Below are positions 8,712 to 15,643 of a stretch of 60,797 nt of DNA, in pieces. The notes under the pieces were generated by a model, which was given only the letters and a program-made list of their open reading frames with translations, did no database searches and was not told the DNA's origin. The position numbers and the translations under genes are program-made. The DNA is from Streptomyces beihaiensis (GTDB taxonomy: Bacteria > Actinomycetota > Actinomycetes > Streptomycetales > Streptomycetaceae). The stretch lies in NCBI RefSeq assembly GCF_026274175.1, contig NZ_JAPHNL010000179.1, positions 1 to 60,797 of the forward strand, given 5' to 3'. The first letter of the stretch is position 1. Each line of letters opens with the position of its first letter.

Positions 8712-10031
8712 TCAGGCGGCGGCCTGGACCGTCACCGCCTGGGGCTCGTCCACCGGGGAGGCGGTCGCGTTGTCGTAGGCGGTACGGTCGAGGATCCTCT
8801 CGCGGGCCGAGACGATCACCGGGACCAGCGACTGGCCCGCCACGTTCGTCGCCGTCCGCATCATGTCGAGGATCGGGTCGATCGCGAGCAGCAGGCCGAC
8901 GCCCTCCATGGGCAGACCGAGCGTGGACAGGGTCAGCGTCAGCATGACCGTGGCGCCGGTGAGACCGGCCGTGGCGGCCGAGCCGATGACCGAGACGAAG
9001 ACGATCAGCAGGTAGTCCGTCAGGTTCAGGTGGATGTCGAAGATCTGCGCGACGAAGATCGAGGCGATCGCCGGGTAGATCGAGGCGCAGCCGTCCATCT
9101 TCGTCGTCGAACCGAACGGCACGGAGAAGGAGGCGTACTCCTTCGGGACGCCGAGGCGTTCGGTGACCTTCTGGGTCAGCGGCATGGTGCCGACCGAGGA
9201 GCGGGAGACGAACGCCAGCTGGATCGCGGGCCAGGCGCCCTTGTAGAACCGCAGCGGGTTGAGCTTGGCGACGGTCGCGAGGAGCGTCGGGTAGACGCCG
9301 AAGAGGATCAGGGCGCAGCCGATGTAGATGTCGGCGGTGAATGTCGCGTACTTGCTGATCAGGTTCCATCCGTAGCTGGCGATGGCGTTGCCGATCAGGC
9401 CGACGGTGCCGATGGGCGCGAGCTTGATGACCCACCACAGGGCCTTCTGGAGGAGTTCGAGCACGGACTCCGAGAGCGTGAGGACCGGCTTGGCCTTCTC
9501 GCCGATCTGCAGGATCGCGATGCCCGCGACGGCGGCCATGAAGACGATCTGAAGGACGTTCAGTTCGGTGAACGGCGTGACGACGTCGGTCGGGACGATT
9601 CCGGTGAGGAAGTCGATCCAGGAGCCCTGGGTCTGCGGCTTCGCACCGTCCTTCGGCGTGAGGCCGGTGCCCGCGCCGGGGTGGGTGAGCAGGCCGATGA
9701 CCAGGCCGATGCTCACCGCGATCAGCGACGTGATCATGAACCAGAGGAGGGTGCGTGAGGCGAGGCGCGCCGCGTTGTTGACCTTCCTCAGGTTGGTGAT
9801 CGAGACGAGGATGGCGAAGAAGACGAGCGGCGCCACGGCCAGCTTCAGGAGCTGGACGAAGAGGCTGCCGATCTTGTCGAGGGTGCCGGCCAGCCACGAG
9901 ATGTCCTGGCTGCGGGCGAGCCAGCCGAGCAGCGCGCCCAGGACGAGACCGCCAAGGATCTGCGCCCAGAACGGGATCTTGAAGGTGCGAGAACCGGACT
10001 TCGGGCCGGTTTCGGCGGTGTTCGCGGACAC
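8712..10031 (-). CDS. Sodium:dicarboxylate/amino acid symporter (DAACS), possible cystine carrier
   Basis: A 439-residue GltP/DctA/TcyP-type secondary transporter with about eight transmembrane helices and two re-entrant hairpins. Hairpin 1 is RSSVGTMPLT. The substrate segment of TM8 reads IDPILDMMRTATNVAG, with the Asp, Arg-Thr and Asn positions that bind substrate and sodium. FGSTTKMDG is the NMDGT-like motif. Start GTG 10031 follows GGAG. The mRNA leader encodes a cysteine-rich peptide of a type linked to sulfur genes, so cystine (as for TcyP, same family) is a plausible substrate. From the protein alone, C4-dicarboxylates or glutamate remain possible. Confidence 0.88.
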   Translation of the reverse strand: MSANTAETGPKSGSRTFKIPFWAQILGGLVLGALLGWLARSQDISWLAGTLDKIGSLFVQLLKLAVAPLVFFAILVSITNLRKVNNAARLASRTLLWFMITSLIAVSIGLVIGLLTHPGAGTGLTPKDGAKPQTQGSWIDFLTGIVPTDVVTPFTELNVLQIVFMAAVAGIAILQIGEKAKPVLTLSESVLELLQKALWWVIKLAPIGTVGLIGNAIASYGWNLISKYATFTADIYIGCALILFGVYPTLLATVAKLNPLRFYKGAWPAIQLAFVSRSSVGTMPLTQKVTERLGVPKEYASFSVPFGSTTKMDGCASIYPAIASIFVAQIFDIHLNLTDYLLIVFVSVIGSAATAGLTGATVMLTLTLSTLGLPMEGVGLLLAIDPILDMMRTATNVAGQSLVPVIVSARERILDRTAYDNATASPVDEPQAVTVQAAA

Positions 10032-10151
10032 GGAGGCACTCCAGTGGGTGACGCGCGGGGACAAGGCAGGGGTGGGTGGGGTGGAGCGGCGACCGTGCAG
10101 GAGTCGACGGCAGGCCGCCGCGGCGCTTCGGGCTACGAGAGTCGGTCGCGG

Positions 10152-10256
10152 TCAGACGCGACGACAGGCCGCGCAGACACAGCGGCAGAGATCGACATGC
10201 CGGCGCGACACGAGCGGGACGCTCATGGCGTTGGAGGGCGCGGCTGATGTCTTCAT
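10152..10256 (-). CDS. Cysteine-rich leader peptide (putative attenuator ORF)
   Basis: A 34-residue ORF beginning at ATG 10256 and ending at TGA 10152. The second half reads VSRRHVDLCRCVCAACRRV, with cysteines at positions 24, 26, 28 and 31. An internal ATG at codon 11 would give a 24-residue version. The RRHVDL core is what I recall from short ORFs annotated as putative leader peptides before sulfur-metabolism genes in Streptomyces. The best promoter (10264-10293) would start transcription at about 10257, making the ORF leaderless. It ends 120 bp before the symporter start, on the same strand. Inference: ribosome stalling at Cys codons reports cysteine supply. Confidence 0.7.
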   Translation of the reverse strand: MKTSAAPSNAMSVPLVSRRHVDLCRCVCAACRRV

Positions 10257-10263
10257 GCCGGGA

Positions 10264-10293
10264 ACCGTAACACCAAGTCTTTGAGAACATCAA
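10264..10293 (-). promoter_or_regulatory. Candidate promoter of the leader ORF and symporter
   Basis: On the minus strand TTGATG (10293-10288) and TACGGT (10269-10264) are 18 bp apart. The expected start of transcription is about 10257, at the A of the leader ATG, leaving a 226-nt leader before the symporter start. Apart from the leader ORF I see nothing else in 10032-10361. Confidence 0.55.
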
Positions 10294-10361
10294 AGGGGTT
10301 CTTGGGGTTGCGCGCACGATTCCCCGGGCCCGAGAGGGGCGAATGCCTTGAAAACACAGGA

Positions 10362-10390
10362 AGCCCCGGCACCTGTCCGGTACCGGGGCT
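10362..10390 (-). terminator. Hairpin terminator of the DUF4229 gene
   Basis: AGCCCCGG (10362-10369) pairs with CCGGGGCT (10383-10390) around a 13-base loop. On the minus strand the hairpin is followed by TCCTGTGTTTTC, giving a short T-run. It lies 22 bp beyond the stop of the minus-strand gene. Confidence 0.75.
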
Positions 10391-10411
10391 GTGACGAAAC
10401 TTACGGGATGC

Positions 10412-10708
10412 TCAGGAGGCGCCCTGCGCGCGGGCGGCGTCGTCCGCCGCGTCCTCCATCGTGCGGTTGGCCTCCATGTTCGCCTTCGCGCGGTCGACGC
10501 GGGCGACGATCTTCCGGGAGGCGCGGTCGCGCTCCTTGCGCAGCACGACGTAGCTGATCGGGGCGGAGATCACGAGCGCGAGCAGGGCGACCCAGAGGTA
10601 GTTGGAGCCGCCGACGCCGCGAGGCACGATGCCCGAGTAGACCAGACCCCAGACGACGAGGAAGCAGCCAGCGAAGATCCCGAGGCGCATCAGCGTGTAG
10701 CGGAGCAT
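10412..10708 (-). CDS. DUF4229 small membrane protein
   Basis: A 98-residue protein with two closely spaced transmembrane helices (LMRLGIFAGCFLVVWGLVYSG and YLWVALLALVISAPISYVVL) followed by a charged Arg/Lys/Glu-rich cytoplasmic tail. This matches the layout of DUF4229, a family of small actinobacterial membrane proteins of unknown function. I start at the ATG before LRYTLMRLG (10708); a longer frame to 10756 adds charged residues and has no better ribosome site. Divergent from the GNAT gene. Confidence 0.8.
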   Translation of the reverse strand: MLRYTLMRLGIFAGCFLVVWGLVYSGIVPRGVGGSNYLWVALLALVISAPISYVVLRKERDRASRKIVARVDRAKANMEANRTMEDAADDAARAQGAS

Positions 10709-10860
10709 GTCAATCCAGTCTTCCGTTTCGAAAAGACCCCGGTACCGGGACGGCAAATGTCCCTATACAAGGCGAGCGTCCCACCAGTGAAGCACGGCGC
10801 GGGGCGGGCCGGGACAACGGGGGTCGCGGGGCCGTGCCCGCACCCCCCTACCCTCGACGT

Positions 10861-11421
10861 ATGCCCATGACCTTCCAGCTGGACCCGCCGATCGACCCCG
10901 CGCTGCGCGACGACGTCCTCGCGCTGTGGGCGGACGTGACCAACGCGGGCGGCGCCGTCGGGTTCGTGCCTCCGACGACCCCGGAGGAGATACGCCCGGA
11001 GTTCCTGCGGCACCTGACCGCCGTCGCGGAGGGCCGCACCCGGCTCCTGGTGGGCCGGGACGCCGACGCGGACGCCGGCGCCGGCGCGGCCGGGACCGTC
11101 ACGGCTACGGCGTTCCTCACGTACAGCCAGCATCGCCTGATGCGCCACCACCTGTGGGTGTACACGGTGATGGTGCACCCCAAGCACCAGGGCCGGGGCT
11201 ACGGCCGGGCGCTCATGGCGGCGGTCGCCGACGCGGCCCGCTCCTTCGACGGCATCGAGGCGGTCCGCCTCACGTGCCGGGGCGGTACGGGGGCGGACCG
11301 GTTCTACAAGGCGTGCGGCTACCAGGAGGTCGGGCGGGTTCCCGGGGCGATCCGGGTGGCGCCGGGCGACGACCGTGACGACGTCCACCTGATGCTGCCG
11401 CTGACCGCTCCGGGGCGTTGA
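10861..11421 (+). CDS. GNAT-family N-acetyltransferase
   Basis: A 186-residue acetyl-CoA-dependent transferase. The core motif A is VYTVMVHPKHQGRGYGRALM, where QGRGYG is the pyrophosphate loop; motif B is seen in GGTGADRFYKACGYQEVGRV. The N-terminal third is specific to this protein and gives no acceptor clue. Start ATG 10861, with a second ATG six bases later. Four bases separate its stop from that of the convergent mqnE, and I see no terminator between them. Confidence 0.88.
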   Translation: MPMTFQLDPPIDPALRDDVLALWADVTNAGGAVGFVPPTTPEEIRPEFLRHLTAVAEGRTRLLVGRDADADAGAGAAGTVTATAFLTYSQHRLMRHHLWVYTVMVHPKHQGRGYGRALMAAVADAARSFDGIEAVRLTCRGGTGADRFYKACGYQEVGRVPGAIRVAPGDDRDDVHLMLPLTAPGR

Positions 11422-11425
11422 TGCC

Positions 11426-12589
11426 TCAGATCCGCATGGGCTGGGGCGCGTCCCGGCGGCCGGGGTCGGCGCCCTCGTACTCGCGGATGATCTCGTAGCG
11501 CGTGTTCCGCTCGACGGGGCGGAAGCCGGCGTCGCGGATGAGGTCGAGCAGGTCCTCGCGGGTCAGCTTGTTCGGCGTGCCGAAGTCGTCCGCGTCGTGC
11601 GTGATCTTGTACTCGACGACCGACCCGTCCATGTCGTCCGCCCCGTGCTGGAGCGCGAGCTGCGTGGTCTGCAGCCCGTGCATCACCCAGAAGCACTTCA
11701 CGTGCGGCACGTTGTCGAACAGCAGCCGGGAGACCGCGAACGTCTTGAGCGCCTCCGCGCCGGTCGCCATGGTCGTGCGCGCCTGGAGGCGGTTACGGAC
11801 CTTGCCGTCCTTCATGTCGACGAAGTCGTGCTGGTAGCGCAGCGGGATGAAGACCTGGAAGCCGTTGGTCTCGTCCTGGAGCTCGCGCAGGCGCAGCACG
11901 TGGTCGACGCGGTGGCGGGGCTCCTCGATGTGCCCGTACAGCATCGTCGCCGGGGTCTTGAGCCCCTTCTCGTGCGCGAGGCGGTGGATGCGCGACCAGT
12001 CCTCCCAGTGGGTGTCGTGGTCGACGATGTGCTGCCGGATCTCCCAGTCGAAGATCTCGGCGCCGCCGCCGGTCAGCGACTCCAGCCCCGCTTCGATGAG
12101 CTCGTCGAGGATCTCGGAGGCGCTCAGGCCGGAGATCTTCTCGAAGTGGTGGATCTCGGTGGCCGTGAACGCCTTGAGGCCGACGTTCGGCAGGGCCTCC
12201 TTGAGGGCCTTGAGCGAGCGCGGGTAGTAGCGCCACGGCAGGTTGGGGTGGAGGCCGTTGACGATGTGCAGCTCGGTGAGGTTCTCCGACTCCATCGCCT
12301 TGGCGAGCTTGACGGCCTCCTCGATGCGCATCGTGTACGCGTCCTTCTCGCCCGGCTTGCGCTGGAAGGAGCAGTACGCGCACGAAGCCGTGCACACGTT
12401 GGTCATGTTGAGGTGCCGGTTGACGTTGAAGTGGACGACGTCACCGTTCTTGCGCGTGCGCACCTCGTGGGCGAGGCCGCCCAGCCAGGCCAGGTCGTCC
12501 GACTCGTAGAGCGCGATGCCGTCCTCGCGGGTCAGGCGGACGCCGCCTTGCACCTTCTGCTCCAGCTCACGCTTGAGACCTGAGTCCAT
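11426..12589 (-). CDS. mqnE: Aminofutalosine synthase, radical SAM
   Basis: A 387-residue radical SAM enzyme that joins the MqnA product to the adenosyl moiety of SAM to give aminofutalosine. The CxxxCxxC cluster motif is C66-TAS-C70-AY-C73, just after HFNVNRHLNMTNV. ELHIVNGLHPNLPW and FIPLRYQHDF are family stretches. It resembles MqnC and CofH, but the start (TREDGIALYESDDLAWLG) and the GLHPNLPW segment favour MqnE. ATG 12589 is the only sensible start. It lies downstream of, and codirectional with, the Lrp gene, 58 bp apart. Confidence 0.92.
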   Translation of the reverse strand: MDSGLKRELEQKVQGGVRLTREDGIALYESDDLAWLGGLAHEVRTRKNGDVVHFNVNRHLNMTNVCTASCAYCSFQRKPGEKDAYTMRIEEAVKLAKAMESENLTELHIVNGLHPNLPWRYYPRSLKALKEALPNVGLKAFTATEIHHFEKISGLSASEILDELIEAGLESLTGGGAEIFDWEIRQHIVDHDTHWEDWSRIHRLAHEKGLKTPATMLYGHIEEPRHRVDHVLRLRELQDETNGFQVFIPLRYQHDFVDMKDGKVRNRLQARTTMATGAEALKTFAVSRLLFDNVPHVKCFWVMHGLQTTQLALQHGADDMDGSVVEYKITHDADDFGTPNKLTREDLLDLIRDAGFRPVERNTRYEIIREYEGADPGRRDAPQPMRI

Positions 12590-12647
12590 CTTCTACCGCC
12601 CGTACCTCTCCTCGCTCACCGACCACCCCACCGTACGCCAGCCCGTC

Positions 12648-13103
12648 TCAGCTCTCTTCGGGGAGTTCGCCGACGCGGTTCTCCCACTTCGTGGAGAGCA
12701 CGATCGTCGTCCGCGTGCGGGAGACGCCCTTGGTGCCGCTCAGGCGGCGGATCGTCTTCTCCAGGACGTCGACGTCACCGGCGCGCACCTTGAGCATGAA
12801 CGAGTCGTCGCCCGCGATGAACCAGCAGTCCTCGATCTCCTGAAGGTCCTTCAGGCGCTCGGCGACGTCCTCGTGGTCGGCGGCGTCGGACAGGGAGATG
12901 CCGATGAGCGCGGTGACGCCCAGGCCGAGCGAGGCGGAGTCGACCGTGGCGCGGTAGCCGGTGATGACACCGGCCGCTTCGAGGCGGTTGATGCGGTCGG
13001 TGACGCTGGGGCCGGAGAGGCCAACGAGGCGGCCCAACTCGGCGTACGAGGCGCGGCCGTTCTCGCGCAGGGCCTGAATGAGCTGCCTGTCCACGGCGTC
13101 CAT
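12648..13103 (-). CDS. Lrp/AsnC-family transcriptional regulator
   Basis: About 151 residues. The N-terminal HTH reads MDAVDRQLIQALRENGRASY and AELGRLVGLSGPSVTDRINR; the C-terminal RAM effector domain includes CWFIAGDDSFMLKVRAGDVDVLEK. Start at ATG 13103 is preceded by AAAGG eight bases upstream; the ATG at 13121 has no ribosome site. These proteins are usually octameric and respond to amino acids. It lies divergent from a 43-residue ORF across a repeat-rich promoter region and directly upstream of mqnE, so control of either is possible. Ligand not predictable. Confidence 0.92.
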   Translation of the reverse strand: MDAVDRQLIQALRENGRASYAELGRLVGLSGPSVTDRINRLEAAGVITGYRATVDSASLGLGVTALIGISLSDAADHEDVAERLKDLQEIEDCWFIAGDDSFMLKVRAGDVDVLEKTIRRLSGTKGVSRTRTTIVLSTKWENRVGELPEES

Positions 13104-13130
13104 AGGTCCAAAGCCTTTCATTATTCAGCG

Positions 13131-13190
13131 TTGACGCGAGTTTACGTGTAGAATCTAAGGCGTCCAGGGCTTACGCCCTGCAAAATCTAA
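13131..13190. promoter_or_regulatory. Divergent promoter region with AATCTAA direct repeats and a hairpin
   Basis: AATCTAA occurs at 13152-13158 and again at 13184-13190, 32 bp apart. Between them is CAGGGC-TTAC-GCCCTG (13165-13180), a 6-bp stem with a 4-base loop. TAGAAT (13149-13154) is a good rightward -10 box, though the only TTGACG (13131) is too close for a standard pair; TAAACT on the minus strand may serve the lrp gene. The layout suits autoregulation by the Lrp-type protein. Confidence 0.45.
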
Positions 13191-13242
13191 AGTTCAGTCG
13201 CCGGATCAGCGAAGATCCACGTCTCACAGGAGTGTTGCCGCC

Positions 13243-13374
13243 GTGTTCACGATCGAGATGGCCTACGCCCGCATGCGCGAGATGCAGGACCAGGCCAATC
13301 GAGCACGTGTCCACCAGTCCGCCGCTTCCGCGCACCGCGCGGCCAAGAAGGCCGCCCGCGCCAAGAAGCGCTAG
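13243..13374 (+). CDS. 43-residue basic small protein
   Basis: GTG start 13243 with AGGAG ten bases upstream; TAG at 13372. The protein reads VFTIEMAYARMREMQDQANR then a tail rich in Arg, Lys and Ala ending AAKKAARAKKR. The first half looks like an amphipathic helix and the second is strongly basic, as in a small nucleic-acid- or ribosome-binding peptide; no function is known to me. It has its own promoter region and good codon bias, and its stop overlaps that of the convergent UbiX homologue (13371). Confidence 0.7.
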   Translation: MFTIEMAYARMREMQDQANRARVHQSAASAHRAAKKAARAKKR

Positions 13375-14054
13375 TCCTCGTCGCGGGAGCCTCCTCCCAG
13401 GTCTCCCGCCCAGCGGCGGTACAGCTCGTGCGGCACCCCCGCCGCATCGAGCACCCGCCCGGCGACGAAGTCCACCAGATCCTGGATGTGCGTCGCCCCC
13501 GCGTAGAACGCCGGAGAGGCGGGCAGCACGACCGCGCCCGCCTCGTCCAGCGTCACCAGGTGCTTGAGGGTCTGCCCGCTCAGCGGCGTCTCCCGCACCG
13601 CCACCACGAGCCTGCGCCGCTCCTTGAGCGTCACGCTCGCCGCGCGCTGCAGCAGGTCCTTCGACAGGCCCAGCGCCACACCGGCCACGCAGGCCGTCGA
13701 GGCGGGCACGACGATCATGCCCTTGACCGGGTACGAGCCCGATGACGGCCCCGCCGCGAGATCACCCGCGGGCCAGTACCGCACCCCGCTCAGCTCCACG
13801 TCCGCGAACGTGTCCGGCTTCCCGTCGGCCCCGCGCGCCAGCCACTGGGCGAGGTCGCCTCGCCAGTGCGCGTCGCGAAAGGCGATACCCGTCTCGTCGA
13901 GCAGCGTGAGCCGCGACGCCCGCGAGACCACCAGGTCCACGGCCTCGCCCGCCGCGATCAGCGCACGCAGCACGGACGCGGCGTACGGCGTACCCGATGC
14001 TCCGGACACCCCGACCACCCAGGGCCTGCGGCTGTTCGTCTTGGCGTGCTCCAC
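13371..14054 (-). CDS. mqnM: UbiX-like flavin prenyltransferase, menaquinone branch
   Basis: A 227-residue flavoprotein fold enzyme with WVVGVSGASGTPYAASVLRAL at the FMN-binding N-terminus, the PASTACVAGVALGLSKDLLQRAASVTLKE core and the LVVAVRETPLS segment of the UbiX/Pad1 family. UbiX makes prenylated FMN, the cofactor of UbiD decarboxylases; a UbiD homologue lies 2 kb upstream on the same strand. With the MqnP-type prenyltransferase these form the late futalosine branch (names mqnM, mqnP and mqnL as I recall them). Start GTG 14054 has only a weak ribosome site. Confidence 0.87.
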   Translation of the reverse strand: MEHAKTNSRRPWVVGVSGASGTPYAASVLRALIAAGEAVDLVVSRASRLTLLDETGIAFRDAHWRGDLAQWLARGADGKPDTFADVELSGVRYWPAGDLAAGPSSGSYPVKGMIVVPASTACVAGVALGLSKDLLQRAASVTLKERRRLVVAVRETPLSGQTLKHLVTLDEAGAVVLPASPAFYAGATHIQDLVDFVAGRVLDAAGVPHELYRRWAGDLGGGSRDED

Positions 14055-14202
14055 ACCACGAGCCTATCCGGCGCCCGCACACGGCCACTTGAGCAGGGGC
14101 CGTGCATGACCGTGCGGCCGCGCGAGCGCGCCGCGTTCGCCGGCAGCCGCCAGGAGCGGCGCGGCCCCGAGGCCGATACCGGACGTCCCTGCCATGATCA
14201 GG

Positions 14203-14712
14203 TCAGAGCTTGCCCAGGATCACGCCCCGCCACGTCCAGCCGGAGCCGAGGACCGTCTCCTGGAGCGGGCGCTTCAGGTCGTCCGAGTCGAAGCGGAAGC
14301 TGTCCGTGCCACCGGCCCCCGTGCCGTCACCGCCGACGGTGCGGCGCACCGACACCGTGCGGACCTGGCCGCGCTGTGCCCGCGCCACCACGGACAGCGT
14401 GGGCGCCCCCGCCGACCAGGTCACGTCGAACTCCTGGTCCACGGCCCTGACCTCGTGCTGGTCCGGAGCCAGGCGCATCCGGACCTGGAAGGTGCGGCTG
14501 ACCTGGCTGCGGGCGAAGTACGTCTGCCAGGCCGGTTCGAGGACGCGCCACTCGGCGATCAGGTCGGCCCCCTCCGCGCGGCCGTCACGGACGGCGTACG
14601 GGACGTCGGGGCCGTTCAGGGCGAGCAGCGCCGCCCGCACGTCGGCGGCGGGGCGCGCCGCGACGCCCTCGGGCGGGCGTCGGGTTCCGGTGAGCCTGTC
14701 GAAGAGTCCCAT
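14203..14712 (-). CDS. Conserved hypothetical protein in the menaquinone gene group
   Basis: A 169-residue protein starting MGLFDRLTGTRRPPEGVA, with segments ALLALNGPDVPYAVRDG, EWRVLEPAWQTYFARSQ and a predicted beta-rich second half. There is no signal peptide, membrane helix or catalytic motif that I recognise. It lies 25 bp after the prenyltransferase gene on the same strand and is probably cotranscribed with it. The 148 bp between it and the UbiX homologue hold no gene. Confidence 0.75.
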   Translation of the reverse strand: MGLFDRLTGTRRPPEGVAARPAADVRAALLALNGPDVPYAVRDGRAEGADLIAEWRVLEPAWQTYFARSQVSRTFQVRMRLAPDQHEVRAVDQEFDVTWSAGAPTLSVVARAQRGQVRTVSVRRTVGGDGTGAGGTDSFRFDSDDLKRPLQETVLGSGWTWRGVILGKL

Positions 14713-14737
14713 GGCGCCAACGTAGGCGGGCCGCCCG

Positions 14738-15643
14738 TCAGACGGTAAGCCCCCGCACCAGCAGGTCGAGCAGCGCGCACACGAACAGCGCGATGCCGAT
14801 GAACCCGTTGACCTGGAAGAACGCCCGGTTCAGCCGGGACAGGTCGTGCGGCTTGACGATCGTGTGCTCGTACAGGAAGGCGCCCGCCACGACGACCAGG
14901 CCCACCCAGAAGAACGTTCCGGCACCCGTCGACAGCGCGTACCAGACGAACAGGGCCGTCGTCAGCGCGTGGCAGGCGCGGGCGCCCCGGATCGCGGCCG
15001 GGATGCCGAAGCGGGCCGGGACGGACTTCACGCCGATCTCCCGGTCGGTCTCCACGTCCTGGCACGCGTAGATCAGGTCGAAGCCACCGATCCACACGCC
15101 GACCGCCAGGCCCAGGATCACCGCGTCCCAGTCCCAGGACCCGCTGATGGCGATCCACGCGCCGACCGGGCCCATCGCCTGGGCCAGACCGAGGATGGCC
15201 TGCGGGAAGTTCGTGAAGCGTTTCCCGTACGGGTAGACCACCATCGGGATCACGGCGATCGGCGCCAGGGCCAGGCAGAGCGGGTTCAGGAGGGCCGCCG
15301 CGCCGAGGAAGATCACCAGGGCGACCAGCGCGCCGGTCCACGCCGACTTGACCGACACCGCGCCCGTGACGAGCTCACGGTGGGCGGTCCTCGGGTTACG
15401 GGCGTCGATCTCGCGGTCGATGATCCGGTTCGCCGCCATCGCGAACGTCCGCAGGCCCACCATGCAGATCGTCACCAGGAGCAGGCGCCCCCAGTGGATG
15501 TTCTTGTCCCACTCGTACATGGCCGTGAGCGAGGCGATGTACGCGAAGGGCAGCGCGAAGACCGAGTGCTCGATCATCACCAGGCGCAGGAACGCCTTCG
15601 TCCGGCCCGGCTGCTGCGGCAGTGCCGCCGATGCGCTGGTCAC
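14738..15643 (-). CDS. mqnP: UbiA-type prenyltransferase, menaquinone (MqnP)
   Basis: A 301-residue membrane enzyme with about eight helices. The first Asp-rich motif is NRIIDREIDARNPRTAHREL (NxxxDxxxD type) and the second is YACQDVETDREIGVKS. It transfers a polyprenyl chain to the futalosine-derived dihydroxynaphthoate. The start is GTG 15643, whose last bases overlap the UbiD stop as GTGA, so the two are translationally coupled. The longer upstream frame lies inside the UbiD gene and is discarded. The coupling supports a prenylation-then-decarboxylation role. Confidence 0.92.
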   Translation of the reverse strand: MTSASAALPQQPGRTKAFLRLVMIEHSVFALPFAYIASLTAMYEWDKNIHWGRLLLVTICMVGLRTFAMAANRIIDREIDARNPRTAHRELVTGAVSVKSAWTGALVALVIFLGAAALLNPLCLALAPIAVIPMVVYPYGKRFTNFPQAILGLAQAMGPVGAWIAISGSWDWDAVILGLAVGVWIGGFDLIYACQDVETDREIGVKSVPARFGIPAAIRGARACHALTTALFVWYALSTGAGTFFWVGLVVVAGAFLYEHTIVKPHDLSRLNRAFFQVNGFIGIALFVCALLDLLVRGLTV

